A stretch of DNA of 64,000 nt, from positions 89,364 to 153,363 of the forward strand of contig NZ_JAJFNK010000009.1 of the NCBI RefSeq assembly GCF_021739485.1. The letters are read 5' to 3'. The notes below the pieces were generated by a model that did not search any database, had not been told where the DNA came from, and saw only the letters and a program-made list of their open reading frames with translations. The translations under genes and the position numbers were made by a program. Of this stretch, positions 1-8,379 are shown piece after piece; position 1 is the stretch's first letter; each line of letters begins with the position of its first letter. The DNA comes from Alicyclobacillus tolerans. GTDB lineage: Bacteria > Bacillota > Bacilli > Alicyclobacillales > Alicyclobacillaceae.

Positions 1-750
1 AACAGAATTCAACTCTGGAAAGTTCATGTTCTTAGTCTGTTCGATCCCAAAGACGCTGACGGGACCAATCGTGTGTCCAATGAATACGAATGTATTCACG
101 CCCACGATCCAAAGGTAGGTGTTCAGCCACTGCCTCCCCTCGAACGTTTTGCGGGGGACAAACAACAGAAAAAACATTTCCGTCCAAATGGGGACGAACA
201 GCAACGTGCCAAGCAGGATGGGGCCAATCCCGTTCTCGGCGATGGGTAGGAAATTATTCATTTGCCGGTGCACGGTGATGGACAGACTCATGATGCTGCC
301 TGTTACCATTGCCAGCAAAGAGAAGATCCCTGCCGCGTTGGCAATTGCCCAAATGCCGCGATGTACCGCATAAGCAGTGACCAGGACAAACACGAGGACA
401 ATGACCTTAAACGGCGTTTCCTGGATAAAACCAATGCTGATAAATTGGGCCACATATGCGGTGCCTGTGATGCAAAGAAACAACAAATAGAGGATGCTGA
501 CGACGAGAAGCGCAGTTTGGAACCACTTTCCCGACCCACTTAGGGCTGCATCCATCGCTCCTTCTTCTGGATGGGACCGATCGAAGTTCCACATGACAAC
601 AGCCACTAACACGCCAATCGCACCAGCCGCAAGGGTGCTCAACCAAAGGTCGCGGCCAACAATGTGAAATGCGAATGGCAGGAGCCAAAGATTGAGGATG
701 GAGTAGTTCATGAAAGCAAGATAGAAGATGTGGCCGCGGTTCAGCTTCAC
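1..750 (-). CDS. GerAB-type spore germination permease subunit (partial, runs off window)
   Basis: The minus strand is open from about 750 to the window edge and encodes a multi-spanning hydrophobic protein, about 250 residues of it visible. It begins VKLNRGHIFYLAFMNYSI and continues with regular membrane segments. The pattern matches the GerAB/spore germination permease family (APC superfamily), the inner-membrane subunit that binds germinants. No ATG fits. A GTG at 750 sits 8 nt after AGTGAGG; a TTG at 756 is the alternative. It starts about 10 nt after the gerAC stop, so the two form an operon in the order C then B. The 3' end is missing because the window ends. Family call is good; the germinant is unknown. 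Confidence 0.82.
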   Translation of the reverse strand, partial: MKLNRGHIFYLAFMNYSILNLWLLPFAFHIVGRDLWLSTLAAGAIGVLVAVVMWNFDRSHPEEGAMDAALSGSGKWFQTALLVVSILYLLFLCITGTAYVAQFISIGFIQETPFKVIVLVFVLVTAYAVHRGIWAIANAAGIFSLLAMVTGSIMSLSITVHRQMNNFLPIAENGIGPILLGTLLFVPIWTEMFFLLFVPRKTFEGRQWLNTYLWIVGVNTFVFIGHTIGPVSVFGIEQTKNMNFPELNSV

Positions 751-760
751 ACGCAAAGCC

Positions 761-1948
761 TCACTTTCGAGCCTGAATTAGACCTTCGTGACGAATTCGG
801 ACACTGGCTAGGACTTCGGTTGGCAAATTTGGGAATAGGGCATCCCATTGGCTCGCGAGTTGGTTCCAGGTCCTCGGGTTAGCCCGGTGAATCGCCTCAC
901 CCGCGCCAATGACGTCTGCGTCGTAGGATTTTACCTTTGTGATGCACGCGCTGGACGTTTCTACAATCCGGGCAGCCGCCCGTTGTTCAATCTTTTGGAT
1001 GTCCGCTTCGGTGTGGCCGGTCGGCGAGGGATCGTCAGCAATGTCCGCGACACAGTAAATTTGGTAGACGACCTTCGGGAGTCTGCCCCCAAACTGGACG
1101 GTTTTACGGGTGTTGGAATGGATGATTTCTAGGGACATAAAGTCTTTTTCCGCCGTATCTTTGGAGTCTTCCACAGCCGAAAAGGTGATATCGCCGCTGC
1201 GTACTTGGTTATTCAGGCACACCAGACCTCGCGATTCATCCCCGTTGAGTGTCCCGACTAACTTATCGTGCAAAAAAACCGCGGTTCCTTTGACTCGCAT
1301 TCCGTCAATCAAGGGCGCATACGCAGCATGCTCCGGACTGGACGTCATTTGCATAAAGTCTTTGAGACGGACAACGGGCGCCCTGGAGGTATCGGTCATG
1401 GTTTCGATGTCGTCGGCAATGTCATAGGCAGGCACCGCTTCCAGGTGGGTTTTGGTATACATGATACTTGCTGCGGTCGTGCTCGAAACAGCAACGTAGC
1501 TGAGCGGACGCAATTCCTGGTTCCGGTAAAACCAGTTCAGCGTCTGCGTCACGCCTTCTTTGGCCATGTCCGAACCGATGACGAAGATTCTGCAGTGGGA
1601 CCAAAACAGCTTTCTCGTCGCGTGCTCTGGGAACAGTCGGATGACATTAAAGATGGAATGTCCAGTTTGTTCGGACTCGAATACCGCCCGCTGGGTCTGT
1701 CCGCGGTTGTTGGGTTGCAGTTTCTGTGGTTGTACGATTTGCACGGTCATCTTGTACAAGTCGCCTTGACGGTCAAAGCCTACCCCGGCGATGAGTGCGG
1801 AACGGTTCAGTTCCCGTGCACTCCAACACCCTGTTAGAAAGGTAGAACATACTGCAACAATCATGACGGATGTAACCGCTCGAAGCGTAGCGCCGCGGGA
1901 ACCGAGGTGAAGGGGCGTATGGTTTCCCGCTTTGTTGGTCCGGGTCAT
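761..1948 (-). CDS. GerAC-type spore germination lipoprotein
   Basis: About 395 residues. An N-terminal hydrophobic stretch ends in a lipobox (TFLTGCW), so the protein should be lipid-anchored outside the inner membrane of the spore. The rest fits the Ger(x)C family: WSARELNRSALIAGVGFDR after the lipobox, a central domain with FWSHCRIFVIG, and a C-terminal half of mixed alpha/beta type. These subunits work with GerA- and GerB-type partners in nutrient germinant receptors. I prefer the ATG at 1948, 10 nt after AAGGTGG, over an upstream GTG at 2011. A gerAA-type gene would normally lie upstream but is not visible here. Confidence 0.88.
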   Translation of the reverse strand: MTRTNKAGNHTPLHLGSRGATLRAVTSVMIVAVCSTFLTGCWSARELNRSALIAGVGFDRQGDLYKMTVQIVQPQKLQPNNRGQTQRAVFESEQTGHSIFNVIRLFPEHATRKLFWSHCRIFVIGSDMAKEGVTQTLNWFYRNQELRPLSYVAVSSTTAASIMYTKTHLEAVPAYDIADDIETMTDTSRAPVVRLKDFMQMTSSPEHAAYAPLIDGMRVKGTAVFLHDKLVGTLNGDESRGLVCLNNQVRSGDITFSAVEDSKDTAEKDFMSLEIIHSNTRKTVQFGGRLPKVVYQIYCVADIADDPSPTGHTEADIQKIEQRAAARIVETSSACITKVKSYDADVIGAGEAIHRANPRTWNQLASQWDALFPNLPTEVLASVRIRHEGLIQARK

Positions 1949-1993
1949 CGCACAGAAAACCACCTTCCTTCTCGACTTCGCTTCTGAGTGGAG

Positions 1994-2046
1994 TTCACTT
2001 CCTGACTCCACTTTTTACGACTTCACTTCCTTACGACTCCAATTCC
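1994..2046. repeat. Degenerate short tandem repeat upstream of gerAC; rest of the 2012-2375 gap shows nothing clear
   Basis: TTCACTTCC followed closely by GACTCC occurs twice with a 28-bp period (1994 and 2022), overlapping the region just before the gerAC start. The rest of the gap up to 2375 holds no convincing gene on either strand. It also lacks the gerAA-type gene expected upstream of gerAC. Confidence 0.5.
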
Positions 2047-2375
2047 TTGTGGACCCCATTTGCTGCGGCTCCAGTTCTGTGCGGAACCTGTCTTGTTCAG
2101 GCCTGTCCAACCCAATTGGCGGGCCGCTCTACCGATACAACCCAGAGTTCATCCCGGTCGTACTATCATTCCAGCCGATCGCGTGAAAAACAACGAAATT
2201 GGCAGAGTCTATTGCCCTGCCACGGCATCACGGCGTCCCTGGGGACTGATGGGTAAGGCACTCACTCAGATGTCAGTCCCCTGCCTCTTTTATACTTGAA
2301 CGGTATCGTTCCCAAATTTTACAAAACTATTCTAAAGGCTTCATGCGAAACCTTGCCAGAACGAACTTGAAAGCC

Positions 2376-3218
2376 TTATCGACGAAACCACCGCGACTTG
2401 GGACGCTGCCGAGGTTGTTGCTCAATAAAACGAGTGAGTTCCTGGTTAAACTTCTGTTTCTCTTCAATAAACGGGACGTGTCCGCTTCTGTGGAATGGTA
2501 CCAGTTTGGCATTTGAAATTTTCCCAGCCGTAAACTGGCCAAATTCGTAAGGTACCACGGTGTCGTGAGCTCCGTGAAAGACAGCGGTCGGTACCTTGAC
2601 GTTCGGTAGAAGTTTCACGAGGTCGGTGTCGCGCAATGTAATGAGAGACTGGATGGCCGCGTTCCAGGAAGCCTTCATGCAGATGTCCCAAATCCACAGT
2701 TTCGTTTCAGCGCCGACTGAGTTGTAAAACATGGAGTCCACAAACTGTTTGGTGAACTCAGGTCTTTGGCTGCTCTCTTGGTCGATCCAGCGATTGACTT
2801 CGTCTTTCGTCGGTCCTGCGGGAATCGCGGATGTCCGAACAAAGTACGGCACGGCTCCATCCACGGATACGAGTCCGTTCAACTCGCTGGCGTGGCGTGC
2901 AGCGTACAAGGTTCCGATGGCGCCCCCCAGCGACCATCCGACAAACGTAAACTTACCTAGACCAAGCTTTTGCACGGCGGTTCGAATGTCCTTTGCAAAC
3001 ACGTCGTAACTGTACGAACCCCAGGGCTTATCTGAATCGCCATGGCCGCGCAAGTCCAGAACCACGGTGTGGTAATCTTGAGCGAGTTCAGACACCTGGT
3101 ATTCCCAAACGTCGTGACTCATCGTCCATCCATGCACAAACAAGATGGTCTTTCCCCTTGGATTCCCCCGGACTTCATAAAACAACTGAACGCCTGGCTC
3201 GACTTCGACATATGGCAT
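2376..3218 (-). CDS. Alpha/beta hydrolase
   Basis: A 280-residue cytosolic alpha/beta-hydrolase-fold protein. The nucleophile elbow is GWSLGG (Ser96). The probable acid is Asp219 in HGAHDTVVP and the base His247 in RSGHVPF. An oxyanion-hole HGW motif lies near residue 30, and LDLRGHGDSDKP is typical of the peroxidase/epoxide hydrolase-like branch of the family. ATG at 3218 has GGGGTGG six bases upstream. It is divergent from the enoyl-CoA hydratase gene, with about 125 bp between starts. The substrate cannot be read from sequence; esterase, lactonase or C-C hydrolase activity are all possible. The last 15 residues are basic and Arg-rich. Confidence 0.88.
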   Translation of the reverse strand: MPYVEVEPGVQLFYEVRGNPRGKTILFVHGWTMSHDVWEYQVSELAQDYHTVVLDLRGHGDSDKPWGSYSYDVFAKDIRTAVQKLGLGKFTFVGWSLGGAIGTLYAARHASELNGLVSVDGAVPYFVRTSAIPAGPTKDEVNRWIDQESSQRPEFTKQFVDSMFYNSVGAETKLWIWDICMKASWNAAIQSLITLRDTDLVKLLPNVKVPTAVFHGAHDTVVPYEFGQFTAGKISNAKLVPFHRSGHVPFIEEKQKFNQELTRFIEQQPRQRPKSRWFRR

Positions 3219-3344
3219 CTATACCACCCCGTACACACTATGCAAATTTCGAAAAGATTGCGCCGTGTCCCACTTGAGGCTAATCTGAATACAAACATGC
3301 TCAGAATACATCGTGCGGTGCGGTACAAAGAGAGGCGGATCCTG

Positions 3345-4178
3345 TTGGAACGAGATCGACTCCAAATAACAAATACACCGGAACAAGATGGCAACCAAAC
3401 GGACAGGGTATTTCTTCAAATCCGAGACCACATTGCAGAGGTGGTTTTAAATCGTCCGGAAAAGCGTAATGCGCTCAACGTCGAGATGTGGACGAAAATC
3501 AAGCGAGCTTTGGAGGAGTGCGAGCGCACTCCTGAGGTCAAGGTCGTCGTCATCCGCAGTTCAGACCCGGCGGCGTTTTGCGCAGGAGCTGACATTGCCG
3601 AATTTCCGACGCTGCGCAGCGGGGCATCCAGCCGCGAATACAGCAAGATGACCGATGCGGTAATCGGCGTACTCCAGTCCTCTGATAAACCTTCGATCGC
3701 AATGTTGGATGGATTTTGCGTGGGAGGTGGAGCTGAAATCGCTGTAGCTTGTGACTTTCGCTTTGCTTCCGGCAGCTTGAAGATGGGGATTACGCCGGCC
3801 AAGCTGGGCATTGTCTACGGATTTACGGAAACCAAAATGCTCGTGGACTTGGTCGGGCCCAGTCGGGCTAAGGACATCTTATTCTCCGGCCGGTTGTTGG
3901 GTGCCGAGGAAGCGCTTCAGATAGGCTTGGTAGACCGGGTTTTTGCGTCTTCTGAGGAGTTGCAAACCCAGACGTTGGAGTACGCTTCGATGTTGACGTC
4001 CAATGCGCCCAATTCGATTCGCGCCACGAAACGGATGGTTCAAGCCTCACTTCGCGGGTTGAGTTCACAGGTGCCGGAACTTGTCCAATTGGTAGAGGAG
4101 TCGTTTGAAAGCCCTCAGTACAAAGAAGGCGTTCAAGCCTTTTTGGAAAAAAGAAAGCCGCAGTTTCCTCCGCTTTGA
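3345..4178 (+). CDS. Enoyl-CoA hydratase/isomerase (crotonase) family protein
   Basis: About 277 residues. The crotonase fold is clear: LNRPEKRNALNVEMW near the N-terminus, the oxyanion-hole segment AFCAGADIAEF, and GFCVGGGAEIAVACDFRFA in the middle. The member probably acts on an acyl-CoA in fatty-acid, branched-chain or butanoate metabolism. The second catalytic Glu of classical hydratases is not evident (the segment reads ITPAKLGIVYG), so a hydratase role is not assured. The reading frame stays open well upstream. I place the start at TTG 3345, six bases after AGAGAGGCGG; ATG 3297 would add 16 residues but has no clear ribosome site. Confidence 0.85.
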   Translation: MERDRLQITNTPEQDGNQTDRVFLQIRDHIAEVVLNRPEKRNALNVEMWTKIKRALEECERTPEVKVVVIRSSDPAAFCAGADIAEFPTLRSGASSREYSKMTDAVIGVLQSSDKPSIAMLDGFCVGGGAEIAVACDFRFASGSLKMGITPAKLGIVYGFTETKMLVDLVGPSRAKDILFSGRLLGAEEALQIGLVDRVFASSEELQTQTLEYASMLTSNAPNSIRATKRMVQASLRGLSSQVPELVQLVEESFESPQYKEGVQAFLEKRKPQFPPL

Positions 4179-4197
4179 ATCCGGCAGCAACCGTCGG

Positions 4198-4233
4198 CAC
4201 CTCAGGAGCACCTCAGGAGCACCTCGGAGAGTC
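4198..4233. repeat. 11-bp tandem repeat between convergent genes
   Basis: CACCTCAGGAG occurs twice in a row, followed by CACCTCGGAG, in the short spacer between the crotonase stop and the lipase stop. It is one of several short tandem duplications at gene ends in this window. Confidence 0.8.
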
Positions 4234-4252
4234 AATCCGCCTAAAGCGTTTT

Positions 4253-5140
4253 TTAAGCGTTGGCGTTGAGACGCCCGGAGAGCCAGTTTAAGACTTCTTG
4301 AACCACCTGTTCTTGCTCCGGCTCGTTGAGCAGTTCGTGATAGAGGTTTGGGTATTCGACGAAGCGGTTCGCGCCCCCCTCATTGACCTGGGCAAACGCC
4401 CGAGTCGCTTGCGGGTTCACCAGCAGGTCGCTGCCCGCTTGCAAAATTAAATTCGGAACGTTGAGACGCGGCGCTTTTGCCGCATCGTCCATCGCCTGGC
4501 TGATTTCCGTAAACCAACGGGCGCTGACTTTGCGAACCAACAGCGCGTCGGAAGCGTATGAAGCAACAACGTCCGCAGAACGGCTGACGTTTTGGGGTGC
4601 GATTCGATTGCTTTGGCTAAAGGTCGGCCAAATGCGGGACATGACCCTTGCCAACTTTGCAGCCAGCGGAGAAACGGGAAGGGATAGACTGAGCAACGGG
4701 GATGAGACCATGACACCGTTCACGTCTGGACGCCGGGTTTGGGCATAACGGATCGCGATGAGCCCGCCCATACTGTGTCCCAAAATGAAGCGGGGCAGGG
4801 TTTCATCCACGTGTTTCATCTCCTCAACCAGGGTGTCGACCGCCTGCAGGTAGTCTTCAAAAGAGTGAATGTGGCCGCGTCGGCCTGGTGAACGGCCATG
4901 CCCAGGCAAGTCGCAGGCTAGGACATACAGGTGTTCCTGGTTGAACCGCTGCGCCGTTCGTTCATAGCGTCCGCTGTGTTCTGCAGCACCATGGACGAAC
5001 GCAACGAGAGCCTTGGGCGAATCTGCTGGCCATTTCCGGATGTATAAATCCACGCTGCATTCCTCCTCGGGGATTTCCCTTGTGCGGGCTTTTGTGCTGC
5101 GCTTTCTTTCTTCACCTGTCATAGACTGTATGACAAACAT
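4253..5140 (-). CDS. Alpha/beta hydrolase, monoacylglycerol lipase / lysophospholipase-like
   Basis: A 295-residue protein of the Hydrolase_4 (serine aminopeptidase S33 / monoglyceride lipase) type. Visible motifs are FVHGAAEHSGRY (oxyanion hole), LPGHGRSPGRRGHI, the nucleophile elbow GHSMGG (Ser123), Asp238 in AGSDLLVNP and His268 in LYHELLNE. The family cleaves monoacylglycerols or lysophospholipids and is cytosolic or loosely membrane-associated. No signal peptide is visible. ATG 5140 has only a weak ribosome site; an in-frame ATG six codons later is possible. It converges on the crotonase gene. Confidence 0.87.
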   Translation of the reverse strand: MFVIQSMTGEERKRSTKARTREIPEEECSVDLYIRKWPADSPKALVAFVHGAAEHSGRYERTAQRFNQEHLYVLACDLPGHGRSPGRRGHIHSFEDYLQAVDTLVEEMKHVDETLPRFILGHSMGGLIAIRYAQTRRPDVNGVMVSSPLLSLSLPVSPLAAKLARVMSRIWPTFSQSNRIAPQNVSRSADVVASYASDALLVRKVSARWFTEISQAMDDAAKAPRLNVPNLILQAGSDLLVNPQATRAFAQVNEGGANRFVEYPNLYHELLNEPEQEQVVQEVLNWLSGRLNANA

Positions 5141-5283
5141 TACTCACTCAACCGTTTGATTCCTTCCACTTGACCCTGAATTTTTGACACTTGATTTTCA
5201 CCGCGGGCCGGGCCTTTTTGAGTGTCCCAGACGGTGGATTCGCATATGATCCCTGAAAGGGAGAGGATTGAGGTGATGCGGGG

Positions 5284-5385
5284 ATGGAGACGGTGCCTGT
5301 GAGCAAAAAGGCTGTGTGGCATGATTGGATTGTGTTTTTTACTTCTTTAGCATTATACGTCTTCTTCTTCGTGATGCCGACGTAA
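5284..5385 (+). CDS. Single-span membrane microprotein, 33 aa
   Basis: ATG 5284 opens a 33-residue frame. A short polar N-terminus (METVPVSKKAVWHDW) is followed by one hydrophobic segment, IVFFTSLALYVFFFVMP, and stops at 5385. A GA-rich ribosome site (GAGAGGATTGAGGTG) lies just upstream. The next gene starts 17 nt later. Size, topology and spacing fit a real small membrane protein at the head of a three-gene operon. I do not recognise a family. Confidence 0.55.
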   Translation: METVPVSKKAVWHDWIVFFTSLALYVFFFVMPT

Positions 5386-5401
5386 GAGGGGGAGGGGCCG
5401 G

Positions 5402-5626
5402 ATGACCCGCGCGAACAACAACCGTCGCAAGATGCAGTCCACCGTACAAGAGCAAACTGCAGCGCAGGAAGGAGCGTTTATCCGGGGAGTCCGGGACCTG
5501 GCCGGGGTGCTGTCTGTATTGGGGATGGCGGTCCTGACCGGTTATGCGGTGGCCAATTTGAAGCCGGGATGGCAGTGGACGGTTGAAGCAGAAAAACCAG
5601 TTTATCGCACGCAGGATGAGGGATGA
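5402..5626 (+). CDS. Small membrane protein, 74 aa, unrecognised
   Basis: ATG 5402 follows GGGGGAGGGG closely. The protein has a polar, Gln-rich N-terminus of about 30 residues, then one membrane span (DLAGVLSVLGMAVLTGYAVANL) and a short polar tail. Its stop overlaps the next start (ATGA), so the two are translationally coupled. I do not recognise a family. Context suggests a membrane complex with the flanking microprotein and the 251-aa protein. Confidence 0.65.
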   Translation: MTRANNNRRKMQSTVQEQTAAQEGAFIRGVRDLAGVLSVLGMAVLTGYAVANLKPGWQWTVEAEKPVYRTQDEG

Positions 5627-6378
5627 TGCTGAACCTGCGCAAAATGGCCAAGCGGGACCTTCAGGCCCTCATGGCCATCTTATTGGTTTTAGGCTACATC
5701 GACATTGGCGCTATTGCCTTGAACCCTACCCAGTTCGAACTCACCCTGCGCGGTCCCATCTTTTGGCGGCTCACTTCCGGCATCAAGCCGCGCATGAACC
5801 CAATTTCCAAAGGGCCAGCGGCTAAGGCATACCTGAACCTCGAGGCGCTGCTTGCGTACCTGTTGCTGATTGACGAAGCTTACGTCGTAAATGGGGCGGT
5901 CGGTGCATCGACCATTGTTGGAACTGTATCGTCAGATTGGTTTCGGTGGACGTACCTTGAAAAAGTTCTCCGTGAAAACCGGGTGTCGTTTTGGCGCAAC
6001 CGCCTCATAATGATGGTCTTAAACCTGGTTATCGGTTTGAGCCTGTATAACACGGAATCCGGGATGACGTTGACGGCCTTGTTTGCCAATATCGACCAGG
6101 AAATCGGGTTTGTGGCCACGGCCGTTGAACTTGCCCGCGAACCGCGCCGATTGCCCAGTCTGCTGACACCTCCTATTCGAAACCCCCAACTGTATCTGAT
6201 CAACAAGTTTGTCGGCGGCCTGCTCATGGCGCAGCAACTTCGCATACGGGCCGTTTACATGGCGCGCGGAGGAGAACTCGGGTTTGCCATCAGCGGCGAC
6301 ATGCTGCGTCTCAAAGCGCTCCCCCAAATCATGAAGCAAAAAATGGCTGAAGCAACGCGCAACGGATTGCGCGAATGA
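5623..6378 (+). CDS. Unrecognised membrane-associated protein, 251 aa
   Basis: ATG 5623 (or 5626) overlaps the preceding stop by four bases and has AGGATGAGGG upstream. The protein has a hydrophobic N-terminal segment (LMAILLVLGYIDIGAIAL), a central stretch with further moderately hydrophobic segments (EALLAYLLLIDEAYVV; LIMMVLNLVIGLSL) and a basic C-terminus. It contains LTPPIRNPQLYLINKFVGG, which looks conserved-protein-like but matches no family I know. Transcribed with the two small membrane proteins just upstream; function unknown. Confidence 0.72.
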   Translation: MMLNLRKMAKRDLQALMAILLVLGYIDIGAIALNPTQFELTLRGPIFWRLTSGIKPRMNPISKGPAAKAYLNLEALLAYLLLIDEAYVVNGAVGASTIVGTVSSDWFRWTYLEKVLRENRVSFWRNRLIMMVLNLVIGLSLYNTESGMTLTALFANIDQEIGFVATAVELAREPRRLPSLLTPPIRNPQLYLINKFVGGLLMAQQLRIRAVYMARGGELGFAISGDMLRLKALPQIMKQKMAEATRNGLRE

Positions 6379-6527
6379 CCCATGGCCAATGAGGACCACA
6401 GCTAATGAACCTCAAAACCTTCTTCTCTTGGCATGCCGTCCATGCCTGCGATCGGCTCGCGTCGCCGCGGGAACTTTGAGTTTGGATGTGATATTGTATG
6501 GGGTAACAAGGCAGCAGGGGAGAGCGA

Positions 6528-7061
6528 TTGACGATGTGGCAACTGGTGATGCTGGGCTTGGCGATGGCTTTAAACAACACGTTTGCCTCCATCGCCCTGG
6601 GCGCTGCCAACATGAGGCGCTGGCATCAATTGCGAACCGCTTTGGTGTTTGGCATTTTCGAAGCGATCATGCCTGTGGCCGGCATGTGGGTTGGACAAGA
6701 CCTGGCCGGTTTCATTGGCGATAAGGCTCGCTACATAGGTGTGTTGGTGCTGGTCCTAGCTGGGCTCTATTCGCTGTTTAAAGCGGCGAAGCAGGACGAA
6801 GGCGAACATCGCGCACAGGGCTTTCAGACCGTCTTTCTCGCGGTGGCTTTGAGTTTGGACAACCTGACCGTGGGGTTTGGTTTGGGGATGCTGAAGCTTC
6901 CACTAGGTCTGGCGGCTTTGGTTTTTGGAACCGTCAGCCTGGTGATGACATTTGTCGGTCTTGAGATTGGGCGATTTTTAGGCCGTAAGGTATCTTTGTC
7001 CGCGGACAAGCTGTCCGGTATCGTTTTGCTCGTGGCAGCAGGGGCCATGTTGATTCGCTGA
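6528..7061 (+). CDS. MntP/YtaF-like manganese-efflux-type membrane protein
   Basis: About 177 residues with six predicted membrane segments arranged as two similar halves. Each half opens with a motif of the Mn-exporter/UPF0059 family: LGLAMALNNTFASIALG in the first and VALSLDNLTVGFGLG in the second, where an Asp replaces the Asn of the first. The family exports Mn(II) or related divalent metals. TTG 6528 is 5 nt from AGGGGAG; ATG 6534 is 11 nt away and also possible. The first repeat lacks the usual Asp, so this may be a divergent branch rather than true MntP. Confidence 0.75.
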   Translation: MTMWQLVMLGLAMALNNTFASIALGAANMRRWHQLRTALVFGIFEAIMPVAGMWVGQDLAGFIGDKARYIGVLVLVLAGLYSLFKAAKQDEGEHRAQGFQTVFLAVALSLDNLTVGFGLGMLKLPLGLAALVFGTVSLVMTFVGLEIGRFLGRKVSLSADKLSGIVLLVAAGAMLIR

Positions 7062-7182
7062 CCTCCGGCCTAAACAGAATTTGGCGTCAAGTCACGCTGC
7101 TGGGCCAGGCTGATGCACGCACCAACCGCTCGTAAAGCCCATATTCTGTGATGTGAAAAACACAGATGAGGGAGCGGGATCG

Positions 7183-8181
7183 GTGGAAAAAAGGTATTGG
7201 ACTGAACTGTTGACAGATGCACTGCCGGGCCGGGTGGCAAAGCCGCGCATTTCAGGGCTGACCATGATCATCGATACGGGGATACCCATCACGATGATGC
7301 GCGATTTGCTGCAATTGGCCTCCGATCACGTTGATTTTTGGAAGTTTGGTTTTGCCAGCGCCTCCGTCAGTCCACCAGAGCGGATTATGGATAAGGTGAC
7401 TTTGTGTCAGGAATACGGAGTGCTGGCCTATCCTGGGGGAACATCACTGGAAATTGCCGTGACACAGGGTGTGTGGAAAGACTTCTTAAAGACGCTGTGG
7501 GAACAAGGTGTTCGGGCCGTAGAGGTTTCAGACGGCACGATTGACCTGCCGCTCCGAACCCGCCGCGAAATGATTCGCACCGCCAATAAGATGGGTTTTA
7601 CGGTGCTCTCTGAGGTGGGCAAAAAACTCCCCGGTTCTTTCTTGCCGGTGGCTGAACAAGCGCAAATGATTCACGGAGACCTCAACAGTGGCGCGAACTA
7701 CATCATTGTGGAAGGCCGTGAAGCTGGGCGCGAGGTCGGCGTATACGATCGGGATGGAAACGTACGCGACAACGACGTGCAGGCATTGCTGGACATTTTG
7801 GGCCCGTTATCGACGCGGCTTATCTGGGAGGCCCCGCTAGCCAAACAGCAAACCTACTACATCAAGAAACTGGGAAACAAGGTCAATCTAGGGAATATCA
7901 AACCACTTGACTTAATCACGGTGGAAAGTCTGCGCAGAGGTTTTCGGAGCGATACGCTGCGCGTGGGATTAGGTATGGCCGAACCACCCTCGCAGCAAGG
8001 TTCCGAATCCTCGCCGGGTCAAGGACAAACACAGAGTCCAGGGGATTCGCACAACCCAACCGGCCCATCTCACGATGCGGCGAGCAGTGCAGGCAGGCCC
8101 ACCTTATGGACCGAATCATCCACGCTCAATGGACCGGGACACACCGCTTCTTCCAAGGTGCGCAAGGATAAGCCCCATTAA
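7183..8181 (+). CDS. comA: Phosphosulfolactate synthase (ComA family) with a Ser/Pro/Gly-rich tail
   Basis: The ComA/YitD family condenses phosphoenolpyruvate with sulfite to 2-phospho-3-sulfolactate. Bacillus spores accumulate 3-sulfolactate, which fits a spore former. The TIM-barrel core spans roughly residues 1-265, with KPRISGLTMIIDTGIP, DHVDFWKFGFASA, EVSDGTIDLPL and YIIVEGREAGREVG visible. GTG 7183 is preceded by GATGAGGGAG; an upstream in-frame GTG at 7153 lacks a site. After about residue 265 the protein continues for roughly 65 low-complexity residues rich in Ser, Pro, Gly, Gln and Thr, not expected for the family. The stop codon lies inside a tandem duplication. Confidence 0.88.
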   Translation: MEKRYWTELLTDALPGRVAKPRISGLTMIIDTGIPITMMRDLLQLASDHVDFWKFGFASASVSPPERIMDKVTLCQEYGVLAYPGGTSLEIAVTQGVWKDFLKTLWEQGVRAVEVSDGTIDLPLRTRREMIRTANKMGFTVLSEVGKKLPGSFLPVAEQAQMIHGDLNSGANYIIVEGREAGREVGVYDRDGNVRDNDVQALLDILGPLSTRLIWEAPLAKQQTYYIKKLGNKVNLGNIKPLDLITVESLRRGFRSDTLRVGLGMAEPPSQQGSESSPGQGQTQSPGDSHNPTGPSHDAASSAGRPTLWTESSTLNGPGHTASSKVRKDKPH

Positions 8182-8208
8182 GGGATCATAAACCCCATTA
8201 AGGGATCA
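8173..8208. repeat. 16-bp tandem duplication spanning the comA stop
   Basis: CCCCATTAAGGGATCA occurs at 8173-8188 and again at 8193-8208 (20-bp period). The first copy contains the comA stop codon, so the duplicated piece is the gene end itself. Confidence 0.9.
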
Positions 8209-8223
8209 ATAGAGTCTAAAGAT

Positions 8224-8256
8224 GGCCCCGGGCACTATCGTGCGGGGCTTTTTTTG
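8224..8256 (+). terminator. Rho-independent terminator after comA
   Basis: GGCCCCGGGCAC pairs with GTGCGGGGC around a short loop and is followed by seven T residues. Confidence 0.88.
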
Positions 8257-8299
8257 TTGGAAACAAAATTGTAACAATTATTCCTCGCCAATTAAAAAT

Positions 8300-8332
8300 T
8301 GACTTGTGCAGTCATGTTTTTCTCGTTACAAT
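8300..8332 (+). promoter_or_regulatory. Promoter of FTR1 gene with an overlapping dyad
   Basis: TTGTGC (8304-8309) and TACAAT (8327-8332) are 17 bp apart. The dyad TGAC-N7-GTCA (8300-8314) overlaps the -35 box and could be an operator, perhaps for a metal-responsive repressor. The operator idea is inference. Confidence 0.5.
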
Positions 8333-8379
8333 CGGAGACATCGGGACACATATCCCTGGGCTGAAAGGGGAGGGGTCGC

